Source of the DNA: Sphingomonas sp. 32-66-10
GTDB lineage: Bacteria; Pseudomonadota; Alphaproteobacteria; Sphingomonadales; Sphingomonadaceae
Length of the DNA stretch: 64,000 nt
Direction of reading: 5' to 3'
Assembly (NCBI GenBank): GCA_002280565.1
Contig: NCEF01000020.1
Coordinates: 1-64,000, forward strand
The translations under genes and the position numbers were made by a program. The notes beneath the pieces are model-generated. The model was not told the DNA's origin. It searched no databases and was given only the letters and a program-made list of their open reading frames with translations. How positions within the stretch are numbered: position 1 is the first letter of the stretch; every line of letters begins with the position of its first letter. Below, in pieces: positions 20,188-28,335 of the stretch.

Positions 20188-21275
20188 GCCGTCACCGTCA
20201 CGCGAATTGCACCATCCGCCCCTGCCCCGATTTGCGCCGGAACCGCCGCTGCACGGAACGCCGCGCGAATCCGATCGGCCAAATCCGGAGCGCCCGGCTC
20301 GATATCGAGCACCAGCGCATTGCCCTCAAACCGCATCGCCCGCGCGGTCACTGCGCTCGACAGCGGCGCCAGCGCCCGCGACGCAGCGGTCACGGCGGGA
20401 ACAAAGCGCCCCGGCGGCGGACCCGATACCGGCAGCATCCCGACCACCGATGCCTCAAGGTCGCCCGACAGATTGGCCCCCGGCGCGGCCTGCGCCACGG
20501 CCGACCGCACATCCTCGGCGCGCCGCTCGGCAATCACGCGCAGCATCACCACGTCCGCCGCCGCAATGACGACATGCGCCGCAATGCCGGCAGCCGCGAT
20601 CCAGGCGAGGCGCTTCTTCCAGCTGCTCCCGCGCGCGCCACGCCGCGCATAAACTCCCTGCCGCAGGTCGATTCCCGGGTTCGCCAGCCGCTCGGCCAAG
20701 CCACCGCCGCCGCCGCTCCACGGCGCTTGCGGGAACTCACCGATCGCCACTGGCCCGCAGTTCCAGATGCGCGGACTCCCGGCCCGCTCCCACGCCGACC
20801 CGACCAAAGCGGCAGGCAGCGCAAAGCCAGTCCCATCTCCGGCGCGCACCAGCACCCGCCCATCGCGCGCTTCGGCACACCATTCACCTAGCCCCGGCGC
20901 GGGCAAGGCAAGCGCATCGGGCACCATGGCGGCATGACCCAGCCCGCCCAACTCCGCCGCCTCGACCCAGCTCGCCATCTGCGCATGCCGCACCACCGCG
21001 ACCAGATAGGTCTGTGGCGCAATTTCCGTCCCCAGCGCGATATGCACCGACTCGATCGGGTCGGCGATCCGGTCCTCGATCGCAAAAGGCAGCGCCTCGA
21101 CCCGTTTCGCCCGGCTCGCCAGCGGCAGCTCGACACGCAGCAGCGATACCGATTCGCTCGGGACGAGGATGGTTGCAGGGCCATCAGGCTCGGCTATGAT
21201 CGCCTGCCCGCCCGCCAGCGTCCATACGCCGCCGGACGCGGCGTTCGCGGACTCCGAAAAGGGTTTGCCAGTCAT
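20184..21275 (-). CDS. gspL: Type II secretion platform protein GspL
   Basis: A 363-residue bitopic protein. The N-terminal ~230 residues are the actin-like cytoplasmic domain that recruits GspE (VPSESVSLLRVELPLASRAKRVEALPF, given here in two pieces: VPSESVSLLRVELPL and RVEALPFAIEDRIADP). Then a membrane helix (RLAWIAAAGIAAHVVIAAAD) and a periplasmic ferredoxin-like domain. I start at ATG 21275 because the longer open frame upstream runs into the divergent gspG and is not family-like. It is the first gene of the leftward gspL-M-E-F operon, back to back with gspG across a very short region. Confidence 0.92.
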   Translation of the reverse strand: MTGKPFSESANAASGGVWTLAGGQAIIAEPDGPATILVPSESVSLLRVELPLASRAKRVEALPFAIEDRIADPIESVHIALGTEIAPQTYLVAVVRHAQMASWVEAAELGGLGHAAMVPDALALPAPGLGEWCAEARDGRVLVRAGDGTGFALPAALVGSAWERAGSPRIWNCGPVAIGEFPQAPWSGGGGGLAERLANPGIDLRQGVYARRGARGSSWKKRLAWIAAAGIAAHVVIAAADVVMLRVIAERRAEDVRSAVAQAAPGANLSGDLEASVVGMLPVSGPPPGRFVPAVTAASRALAPLSSAVTARAMRFEGNALVLDIEPGAPDLADRIRAAFRAAAVPAQIGAGADGAIRVTVTA

Positions 21276-21332
21276 TCTTTGAGAGGTCCCGGCTGTAACA
21301 TGGCTTTCACGATGAACACGCATGGGGCTGCG

Positions 21333-21845
21333 ATGCGCATAGTTTTGAAACAATTCGATGACACCGTGGCAGTCGATGCCGCGAAGGGCAAGCGCCGCAC
21401 GGTGCCAAATGGCGAAGCGGGGCTCACCCTGCTCGAGATGATCGTGGTTCTCGTCATCATCGCGATCGTCGCCGGACTGGTGACGATGAACGTCGTCGGC
21501 CGCCCCGATCAGGCACGCGTGACCACGACCAAGACCAACCTCGTCACCCTGTCGAGCGCACTCACCACCTATCGCCTCGACAATGGCCAATATCCGACCA
21601 CCGAACAGGGGCTGAAGGCGCTGGTCGAAAAACCGACCACCCCGCCGCTGCCCACCGCGTGGCCCGATGGCGGCTATGTGAAGTCCGCTCCGGTCGATGC
21701 CTGGGGCAATCCCTACTCCTATGTTTCGACCGGCAGCAGTTTCGAGCTGAAGTCATTGGGTCGCGACGGCAAGCCCGGCGGCACCGAACTCGACGCCGAC
21801 CTCGATTCGCGCGACGCGGCCCAGACGCCCGCCAAGGGCGGATAA
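21333..21845 (+). CDS. gspG: Type II secretion major pseudopilin GspG
   Basis: The main subunit of the pseudopilus. The prepilin site is EAGLTLLEMIVVLVIIAIVA, with cleavage after Gly, then Leu+1 and Glu+5. The C-terminal half has the GspG signature LDNGQYPTTEQGLKALV and the calcium-binding-type region DAWGNPYSYVSTGSSFELKS with a GTELDADL tail. The leader is unusually long (about 30 residues). ATG 21333 is preferred to ATG 21300 because the latter would leave only 24 bp to the divergent gspL start. It heads the gspG-H-I-C-D unit. Confidence 0.94.
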   Translation: MRIVLKQFDDTVAVDAAKGKRRTVPNGEAGLTLLEMIVVLVIIAIVAGLVTMNVVGRPDQARVTTTKTNLVTLSSALTTYRLDNGQYPTTEQGLKALVEKPTTPPLPTAWPDGGYVKSAPVDAWGNPYSYVSTGSSFELKSLGRDGKPGGTELDADLDSRDAAQTPAKGG

Positions 21846-21850
21846 GCAGC

Positions 21851-22318
21851 ATGCGGGGGGCGACCATCCGCAGCGGTGAGCGCGGCATGACGCTCATCGA
21901 AATGCTGATCGTGCTCGTCATCATCGGCGTCGCGGCAGGCGGAGTCGCGCTCGGCATCGGTTCAGCGACCCGCGCCCCCTCGGTCGAGACCGAAGCCCGC
22001 CGCCTCGCCCTGCGCCTTCAGGCCGCCGCCGACGATGCGATGATCGGCGATCGCATCATCGCGTTCACGGTCGAAAAGGACGGCTATGGCTTCGCCGCAG
22101 TCGGCCGCGACGGGTCGATGGCCCCGCTATCCGACGGCCTCGCCTTTCACCGCCTCCCCGGCGGAATCGCGGTCGAACTCGATGTAGCGCCGCCGGTCAT
22201 GATGGGCGTCGACGGTGCGGGTAAGCCGCTCAACGCGACGATCAGCAATGGTGAACAGGTCTGGGTCGTCCGCTATGACGGCATGACTGCAACCGCCAGC
22301 CGGGCCGAACCCTCGTGA
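21851..22318 (+). CDS. gspH: Type II secretion minor pseudopilin GspH
   Basis: A 155-residue pseudopilin with the cleavage motif ERGMTLIEMLIVLVIIGVAA (Met at +1, Glu at +5). The rest is a typical GspH/FimT beta-rich domain containing EARRLALRLQAAADDAMI after the helix. In known systems GspH sits just below the tip complex. It begins 5 bases after gspG and overlaps gspI as GTGA. Confidence 0.93.
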   Translation: MRGATIRSGERGMTLIEMLIVLVIIGVAAGGVALGIGSATRAPSVETEARRLALRLQAAADDAMIGDRIIAFTVEKDGYGFAAVGRDGSMAPLSDGLAFHRLPGGIAVELDVAPPVMMGVDGAGKPLNATISNGEQVWVVRYDGMTATASRAEPS

Positions 22319-22671
22319 AGAACCAGGACGGCTTCTCGCTGATCGAGGCGCTGGTCGCGCTGGCGGTGCTCGCCATCGCCACCGTCGGCCTGGTTCGCGC
22401 TGTCGAGAGCCATGTCGACTCGACCCGCGGCCTCGAACGCCGCGCCGCCGCGATGTGGGTGGCGGAAAACCGCCTCGCCGAACTCCAGCTCGCCGACCCC
22501 GCCGCTGCGCAAAAGCAGGTCGAACTGCTCGGCCAGCAATGGCAGGTCGATGTCGCCCGCACCCGCACCGAAGATCCGGCAATCGACAAGGTGCGCATTC
22601 AGGTGATTCCGGAAGGCGAACGTTCGCCCCTTGCATCGCTCGACGGGTTCGTGGAGGGCACACGGGCATGA
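22315..22671 (+). CDS. gspI: Type II secretion minor pseudopilin GspI
   Basis: A 118-residue pseudopilin with a short leader and canonical site, QDGFSLIEALVALAVLAIAT (Phe+1, Glu+5). The downstream AMWVAENRLAELQLA is typical of GspI. The start is GTG 22315, overlapping the gspH stop; the stop overlaps gspC. With GspJ and GspK, encoded on the other side of the cluster, it forms the predicted pseudopilus tip. Confidence 0.93.
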   Translation: MKNQDGFSLIEALVALAVLAIATVGLVRAVESHVDSTRGLERRAAAMWVAENRLAELQLADPAAAQKQVELLGQQWQVDVARTRTEDPAIDKVRIQVIPEGERSPLASLDGFVEGTRA

Positions 22672-23438
22672 TCCGCTTCCCCGACCTCTCGCCGCGTCAG
22701 GCGCGCACGACGCTCGATCTCGTCGCGGGTGCCGTGATCGTGTCGGTCGCCGTCGCGCTGGCCGGTCTCACCTGGCGCATCGCGGGGCATGCCAGCACCG
22801 GCGCGGTCACCATCCCGTCCGGCGCGCGGCCGGTCTCGGTGACCTCCGATATCACCCCCGCCCTCGCCTTCGCGCCGTTCGGCAAGGGCGCGGCGACGGA
22901 CGCGACTCAAGCAACCGCACTGCCGCTCAAGCTCAAGGGCGTGTTCGCCACCAGCCCGGCCGCGCTCTCGGTCGCCTATATCGAGGTCGGCGGCGAAACG
23001 GCCAAGCCCTTCCGCGTCGGCGAAGCGCCTGGCGGCGGCACGATCGAGGGCATCTTGCGCGACCGCGTCATCCTGCGCGTCGCGGGCCGCATCGAATATC
23101 TCGCTTTTCCCGATCCCGCACTGACGAGCGAACAGCAACAGGCTGCCGCCGCGCCGCCCGCCCCCGTCGCGCCAGCCCAACCCGCCGCAGCGCCGGCCAG
23201 CGCGGCCGCCAGTGTCCTCGCCGCCATGACCCCCGCCCCCGGCGGCGGGATGCAAGTGGGTGCCAATGCCCCGCCCGGCCTTCGGACCGGCGATGTCATC
23301 ACCTCGATCGGCGGCAACCCGCTGACAAGTCCAGCCAGTGCCGCGTCCGCCTTTGCCGCCGCGCAGGGGCGTGGTTCCGTCCAAGTCCAGATCACCCGCG
23401 ATGGAAAGCCCGTGACGCTGACCATCCCGACCCGCTAG
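22668..23438 (+). CDS. gspC: Type II secretion protein GspC
   Basis: A 256-residue bitopic inner-membrane protein that links the platform to the secretin. One N-terminal helix (LVAGAVIVSVAVALAGLTW), then the HR domain (LPLKLKGVFATSPAALSVAYI ... FRVGEAPGGGTIEGILRDRVILR, described in parts), a Pro/Ala-rich linker, and a C-terminal PDZ-like segment (GLRTGDVITSIGGNPLTSPA). HR domains bind the N0 domain of GspD, encoded 19 bases downstream. It overlaps gspI as ATGA. Confidence 0.92.
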   Translation: MIRFPDLSPRQARTTLDLVAGAVIVSVAVALAGLTWRIAGHASTGAVTIPSGARPVSVTSDITPALAFAPFGKGAATDATQATALPLKLKGVFATSPAALSVAYIEVGGETAKPFRVGEAPGGGTIEGILRDRVILRVAGRIEYLAFPDPALTSEQQQAAAAPPAPVAPAQPAAAPASAAASVLAAMTPAPGGGMQVGANAPPGLRTGDVITSIGGNPLTSPASAASAFAAAQGRGSVQVQITRDGKPVTLTIPTR

Positions 23439-23457
23439 GGATCCCATTGTGCCGCAC

Positions 23458-25503
23458 ATGATCCGCAAGACCGCTCTCATCTTCGCGCTCGCCGCGATGA
23501 CCGCCCAGCCGGTGATGGCCGCGCAGACCGACAGCGCGGACATCGTCGTCAACATGCGCGGGGTCGAGATCGCGGACGTCGCCGACCAGATTTCGCGCCT
23601 CACCGGCCGCACCCTGATCCTCGACCCGGCGGTCAAGGGCAGCGTCACCGTCACCTCCGCCACCCCGCTGACCTCGGCGGGCGTGTGGGAGTTGTTCCTG
23701 TCCATCCTGCGCGCCAACGGTTTTGCCGCAGTCCGCTCGGGCCGCGCATGGCGCATCGTTCCCGCCGGAAACGCGGTGCGCGACGGCGGCGTGTCGTCGC
23801 GCTCGGCATCGGGGCAGGAACTGGTCACGCGGATGATCCGCCTCTCCAACGTCCCCAGTGCCGAGGCCGCCCGCGTCGTGCGCCCGCTGGTCGCCAGCTT
23901 CGGCAGTGTCGAACCGCTGGCGCAGCCCAACGCAGTGGTCGTCACCGACTATGCCGACAATGTCCGTCGCGTCGAATCGATCCTGCGCTCGCTCGACGGC
24001 AATGGCAGCGGCATGACCTTTGCCACCATCACCCTGCGCAACGGGAGCGCGCCGGAAGTCGCACAGGCGCTTCAGACCGTCCTTGGCGACGCTGCATCTG
24101 GCGGCGCGCGCGTCGCGGCGGATGGACGAAGCAACACCATCATCGTGCGCGGGTCGCCCTCCGCCGTCGCCGACGCGCGGCGCATGGCGGCCTCGCTCGA
24201 CACCCCCGGCGGCGCGACGCCGATGACCCGCGTCTTCCGCCTCAACTATGCCGATGCCGAGTCGGTGACCGAAGTGCTGCGCGGCATCCTGGGTCAGGAA
24301 GCAACCACCACCAACCCGGTCGCGCGCAGCCTGTCGGGATCGCGCAGCGACCCGCGCAGCCCGACCGGCGTGCTCGGCGGCCTGATCGCATCGGGTGGGA
24401 CCAGCACCGCCGAAACCGCCGCCGCGGCAGCAGCGGCCGCGACCGCGCAATCGGCACAGCTCGGGCAGCAGTCGGAAGCAACGCCACAAGGCTTCTCGAC
24501 GCCAGAGGTCACCGTCCAGCCCTCGCCGGACATCAACGCGGTCGTCGTGCGCGGCACCCCCAGCACGGTTGCGGCGATCGAAGCGATCATCACCGATCTC
24601 GACGTCCGCCGTCCGCAGGTTCTGATCGAAGCCGCCATCGCCGAAATCTCCGGAGAAGAGGCCGAGGCACTCGCGGTACAGCTCGGCACCAGCGGTGCCG
24701 CGCTCAACAGCGTGGAAGGGGCCGGAACTTCGTTCAACACCGCCGGCCCCTCGCTCGGCGCGATCCTCAGCGCCCTCGGTGTCCCGGCCGGCACCCTGCT
24801 CGGGGCGAGCCAGGGCCTGGTCGGCAATGTCTCGATCGGCGACAATTTCTCGATTCTGGTGCAGGCGCTCGGCACATCGACAAAGTCGAACCTGCTGTCC
24901 ACGCCCCAGATCACGACGCTCGACAACAAGGTCGGCGAGTTTGTCGCCGCGCAGCAGGTGCCGTTCGTCACCGGATCGATCCTCACCGATTCCAGCAATG
25001 TCCGTCCCTATACCTCGATCGAGCGCAAGGACGTCGGCATCACGCTGAAAGTCCTCCCGCGCATCAATGCCGGCGACACGATCCGGCTTGAGGTGGTGCA
25101 GGAAGCCTCGTCGATTGCCGCAACCCAGCTTAGCCAGGCGACCGACCTGATCACCAATCGCCGCGCGATCACCACCACCGTGCTCGCCGATAATGGTCAG
25201 ACGATCGTGCTCGGCGGCCTCACCTCAGACGATTATGGCCAGGTGAAGAGCCAGGTGCCGATTTTGGGCGACATCCCGATCCTCGGCGAACTCTTCAAGG
25301 CCCGCCGCGAAACCCGGCAAAAGCGCACCCTGTTCATCTTCCTCAAGCCGACGATCCTGCGCAATGGCGAGGATGCGGCGGCGATCGCCAAGGCCAAATA
25401 TGCCCGGCTACGGGCCGAGGAACTGGACCTCAATTCGCCCAGCAACCTGCTGCTCAAGCCGCTCCAGCCACGGCTGACGCTGGAGATTGACGGGATTTAC
25501 TGA
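23458..25503 (+). CDS. gspD: Type II secretion secretin GspD
   Basis: A 681-residue outer-membrane channel subunit. A signal peptide (MIRKTALIFALAAMTAQPVMA) precedes N0 (VNMRGVEIADVADQISRLTG) and repeated N1-N3 domains. A Gly/Ala/Ser/Gln-rich insert of about 60 residues interrupts N3, and the C-domain carries VPFVTGSI, IERKDVGITLKVLPRI and the secretin signature VPILGDIPILGELF. ATG 23458 was chosen over GTG 23449 because the signal peptide starts there. No S-domain pilotin helix is obvious at the end (LTLEIDGIY). It is the last gene of gspG-H-I-C-D. Confidence 0.95.
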   Translation: MIRKTALIFALAAMTAQPVMAAQTDSADIVVNMRGVEIADVADQISRLTGRTLILDPAVKGSVTVTSATPLTSAGVWELFLSILRANGFAAVRSGRAWRIVPAGNAVRDGGVSSRSASGQELVTRMIRLSNVPSAEAARVVRPLVASFGSVEPLAQPNAVVVTDYADNVRRVESILRSLDGNGSGMTFATITLRNGSAPEVAQALQTVLGDAASGGARVAADGRSNTIIVRGSPSAVADARRMAASLDTPGGATPMTRVFRLNYADAESVTEVLRGILGQEATTTNPVARSLSGSRSDPRSPTGVLGGLIASGGTSTAETAAAAAAAATAQSAQLGQQSEATPQGFSTPEVTVQPSPDINAVVVRGTPSTVAAIEAIITDLDVRRPQVLIEAAIAEISGEEAEALAVQLGTSGAALNSVEGAGTSFNTAGPSLGAILSALGVPAGTLLGASQGLVGNVSIGDNFSILVQALGTSTKSNLLSTPQITTLDNKVGEFVAAQQVPFVTGSILTDSSNVRPYTSIERKDVGITLKVLPRINAGDTIRLEVVQEASSIAATQLSQATDLITNRRAITTTVLADNGQTIVLGGLTSDDYGQVKSQVPILGDIPILGELFKARRETRQKRTLFIFLKPTILRNGEDAAAIAKAKYARLRAEELDLNSPSNLLLKPLQPRLTLEIDGIY

Positions 25504-25604
25504 CGGCGCATGGTGCAACCTCTAGTTTTTGTTTCAAAAGGCGCGGCGTTCAAATAGCCTGACGGAGATCGAGGCCCGCCGGGCCGGCCGGCGAAGGATT
25601 GAGT

Positions 25605-26780
25605 ATGCGTCTTCTGTTCTCCGCTTTGATCGCAACTTTGCTTCCGGCAACCGCCGGAGCGCAAAACAACCAGACGACTGGCCAGAACGAAATCAAGGCG
25701 CTGCTGGAACGGGTGCGTGCACCCATGTACACGGCATCCGGAGCGACGGTGCCGGGAAAGACGGCTACCTATTCATTTTCGGGAACCGGCTGTACCGCCC
25801 GACTTGAGGTCAGCTACCCCTCGCACCAGATCGGGACCACCGCGCACGCCGCCCGAACCGAAGCGACCGATTTCCGGTGGGCGACCGTCCGTTCGACGCG
25901 CCTCTCCAACAGCGATCAATATGTGGTTGTAAGCGGCCCCGGCCTGCCCGAGCGCGGACGGTATCTCTACGCCGGTGCCATGGCGACCGCGCTCAAGGCC
26001 GCCATCGACCGCGTTGTGCGTGCATGCGGCGGCCAGACAAGTCAGCCGGTACTGGTGTCGCCTCCCGCCCCGCCCGCCCCGCCATCGCAGCCCGCGATCA
26101 GGATCGAAACCATACCCGGCAAAGGCTACGCCGCCGTTGTGGGCACCTTCCCGGTGACGCAGCTCGCGTCCGTCAGCGATCGGATCAGCGTGCTGGCCAA
26201 GCAGCGCTGCGGACGGTTGTCGGCGCGGATGGGCCGCTACAAATATTTCACCAGCACCGACGCGCAAGGCCGCGCCGCGCTGACCCAGTATCGCTCAAGC
26301 TTCAGCTGCTATGACCCCGCGACCGATCCCTATGAACGCGCACCCGCCGACTGGAGGCCGAGCGCGCAGGATCAGGCCGACCTGACCGCCTTCGCCCAGC
26401 GCTATATGGGCCTGCTCGATCGCAGCGACTACGTCGCCGGCATGCCGATGATGGAGCCAATGCTCGAGGTCGAGAAAGACGAATGGCTCAGCGTCCCCAA
26501 CATGCTCAAGCAACATGCGGGCGGCCAAGGCCGCTGGACGCTGCAGACGCTCGGCTGGGCGAACAATCCGGAGGGCGCGTCGCATCCGGGGCGCTATGCC
26601 TTCGTCAAAGTGACCGGAAGCTATCCCCGGATCGCGGCCTATTGCGGCACCTTGGTCATCTACCGCCAGCGCCCCGGCTCCTACCTGATCACGCAGCAGA
26701 ATTTGAGCGTGATCCCGGAGAGCTGGATCAGCAGCGGTCGAACAACACGTGCCGAGGCGCTCAAGACCTGCGATAAATAG
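25605..26780 (+). CDS. Exported protein with C-terminal DUF4019-like domain
   Basis: A 391-residue protein with a clear signal peptide (MRLLFSALIATLLPATAGAQ). The N-terminal part holds CTARLEVSYPSH and a conserved-looking Cys pattern (Cys about 59, 137, 203, 233), followed by a Pro-rich linker (SPPAPPAPPSQPA). The C-terminal ~110 residues (from FAQRYMGLLDRSDYVAGM) resemble DUF4019: a helical start, then strands around YAFVKVTGSYPRIAAYCGTLVIYR. Function unknown; probably periplasmic. It lies between gspD and the second platform gene set but with its own leader region, so a link to secretion is only positional. Confidence 0.7.
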   Translation: MRLLFSALIATLLPATAGAQNNQTTGQNEIKALLERVRAPMYTASGATVPGKTATYSFSGTGCTARLEVSYPSHQIGTTAHAARTEATDFRWATVRSTRLSNSDQYVVVSGPGLPERGRYLYAGAMATALKAAIDRVVRACGGQTSQPVLVSPPAPPAPPSQPAIRIETIPGKGYAAVVGTFPVTQLASVSDRISVLAKQRCGRLSARMGRYKYFTSTDAQGRAALTQYRSSFSCYDPATDPYERAPADWRPSAQDQADLTAFAQRYMGLLDRSDYVAGMPMMEPMLEVEKDEWLSVPNMLKQHAGGQGRWTLQTLGWANNPEGASHPGRYAFVKVTGSYPRIAAYCGTLVIYRQRPGSYLITQQNLSVIPESWISSGRTTRAEALKTCDK

Positions 26781-27206
26781 TCACTCGGTGGGCGGCGGTT
26801 CGTCCTGCATCGCCACGCGCACCCGCTCGCGCCCGCGCGTGAAATAGGCGGCATCGATCGCCAGGCTCTCCAGCCGCCAGCCATCGACGCTTTCCCCCAC
26901 CGCCAGCGTCCGCGCGCTGCCATCGGCGCTCCGCACCAGCGCCACGGCATCGCGGTTGAGCCGCCCCGCAATACCCGTCAGCTCGGGTGCATCGACCGGC
27001 GCAGCGTCGCCCTCTGCTGCGGCGAACAGCGGGCGTTCGAACACCCGCGCCGGCGCGGGCAAGGGTGGTGGCACGATCGTCGCGATGACCGTCCGCGCAT
27101 CGGGTCGCGGCGCGACCGGATACGGATAGAGGGCGATCACCGGCACAAGCGCAGCGACGATCCCCACCGCGATCAGCACATTTCGCTCGATCCGGCTTAT
27201 CGCCAT
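26781..27206 (-). CDS. GspC/PilP-like platform protein of the second set
   Basis: A 141-residue protein with one N-terminal helix (VLIAVGIVAALVPVIALYPY), a Pro-rich linker and a small domain (FERPLF, then ELTGIAGRLNRDAVALVRS and LAVGESVDGWRLESL) that resembles the HR domain of GspC. There is no PDZ segment. It is the last gene of a three-gene leftward unit and overlaps the GspMb-like gene by 10 bp. By analogy with type II subtype-b and type IV pilus clusters it should connect the inner-membrane platform to a secretin. The closest family name is uncertain. Confidence 0.65.
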   Translation of the reverse strand: MAISRIERNVLIAVGIVAALVPVIALYPYPVAPRPDARTVIATIVPPPLPAPARVFERPLFAAAEGDAAPVDAPELTGIAGRLNRDAVALVRSADGSARTLAVGESVDGWRLESLAIDAAYFTRGRERVRVAMQDEPPPTE

Positions 27207-27664
27207 GCCGCCACCATTTCACCCTCAACCCGCACGCCGCCATCAGCCAGCGCGCTGACGCGCCAGCTGCGAAAGCGGATCAACGGCGTGCCGCGCTCGA
27301 CCCCGTCGAGCATGGCGATCACCGCCTTTTCCTGCCCGGACAGGCGGACGCGAAGCGTGACGACGCCGGTCTGCGATGCGCCGGGTGCGAGCGCCTCAAC
27401 CAGCACCCCGGCAGCGGCGGCGCTCGTCCGAACACGCGCGGCAAGGTTGCGCAGGGCAGACGCGCGATTCCCTGCGGCAATGGCAAGGCTTGGGGTCACC
27501 GGCGGTCGCACGGGCGCGGGCGCGGCGGTGAGACTTGCCGTGAGATCGGCGCGGGTCTGGCGCGCGGACCACAGTCCCGACAGCGCCTCGGCCAACGGCG
27601 CCGCCAGCAGGGTTGCCGCGATCAGCCCCCCGCCCAGCCCCGCCGCCACGCTGGCGCGTCTCAT
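27197..27664 (-). CDS. GspM subtype b / PilO-like protein
   Basis: A 155-residue bitopic protein: one N-terminal helix (GLGGGLIAATLLAAPLAEAL), a coiled segment and a ferredoxin-like domain (TSAAAAGVLVEALAPG ... VVTLRVRLSGQEKAVIAMLD, then IRFRSWRVSA). This arrangement fits the GspMb (T2SSM_b) family, which is distinct from the canonical GspM at 19690. It overlaps the PilN-like gene by 4 bp. It probably forms a heteromer with that protein. Confidence 0.75.
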   Translation of the reverse strand: MRRASVAAGLGGGLIAATLLAAPLAEALSGLWSARQTRADLTASLTAAPAPVRPPVTPSLAIAAGNRASALRNLAARVRTSAAAAGVLVEALAPGASQTGVVTLRVRLSGQEKAVIAMLDGVERGTPLIRFRSWRVSALADGGVRVEGEMVAAWR

Positions 27665-28173
27665 GCGCGCGTCCGCAGCGTCACGACGACACGCGCGTCC
27701 TGCGTCCGCCGCTGCCCGCTTTCTCGCAAGGTCCCGAGCAGCGAGTCGCGGCGCAGTGCGCCCCGCAACAGATCGGGGTCGCTGGCCGATATCTCAAACA
27801 ACAACGCTCCGTCAGCGTCGCGCACGGCCGAAACCAGCCGGGCATCGTCGGGCAGCGCGCGCGCCAGTCGATCGAGCGTCGCGGCCAATGCCGGCTGGCG
27901 CGTCGCATCCCGCAGCACCGCCGCCGCTGCCCCCCGTGCCGCCTGTGGCGCGTTGCGGGTCCGCAATTGGCTCGCCAGCGCCCGATTGTCCGCCTCGACC
28001 CCCGCACGCAGCATGTGTGCGCCGACGATGGTCAGCAAGGGCCCGAGTGCCACAAGCCCGGCAAGCGCCAGCGCCAGCCGGATGTCCGCAACCGCCAGCT
28101 TCGGCCGCACCTGCGCCACACGGGCGGTGCGTCGGACTAGCCGGTCGATCAGGCTGCTGGGCGGCGCGCTCAT
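27661..28173 (-). CDS. PilN/GspL-like platform protein of the second set
   Basis: A 170-residue bitopic protein with a short basic cytoplasmic tail, one helix (LALALAGLVALGPLLTIVGA), a coiled region and a PilN-type periplasmic domain (LDRLARALPDDARLVSAVRD). It lacks the actin-like cytoplasmic domain of GspL, so it corresponds to PilN or the truncated GspL of subtype-b systems. It is the first gene of the leftward trio and is divergent from phoX across 162 bp, so the two units may share regulation. Confidence 0.7.
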   Translation of the reverse strand: MSAPPSSLIDRLVRRTARVAQVRPKLAVADIRLALALAGLVALGPLLTIVGAHMLRAGVEADNRALASQLRTRNAPQAARGAAAAVLRDATRQPALAATLDRLARALPDDARLVSAVRDADGALLFEISASDPDLLRGALRRDSLLGTLRESGQRRTQDARVVVTLRTRA

Positions 28174-28335
28174 CCGATCGGCTCTAGCGAAGCGGTCGGC
28201 CTCTGCCCAGCGGTCATGAAATTGCCGCGAAAGCGCAACGCGTTCGTCCGCAAACCTGCATCACGCCGTAAAGCGCTGCGGCCACAGCGTTCCTGCACCT
28301 GGTCCAAACGGGACCTGGGTTCAGGGGACACAGAC

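Noticed and set aside
28174..28335. Pho box upstream of phoX
   Set aside because: I looked for paired CTGTCAT-like direct repeats at 11-bp spacing. Only isolated partial matches such as GGTCAT are present, too weak to report.
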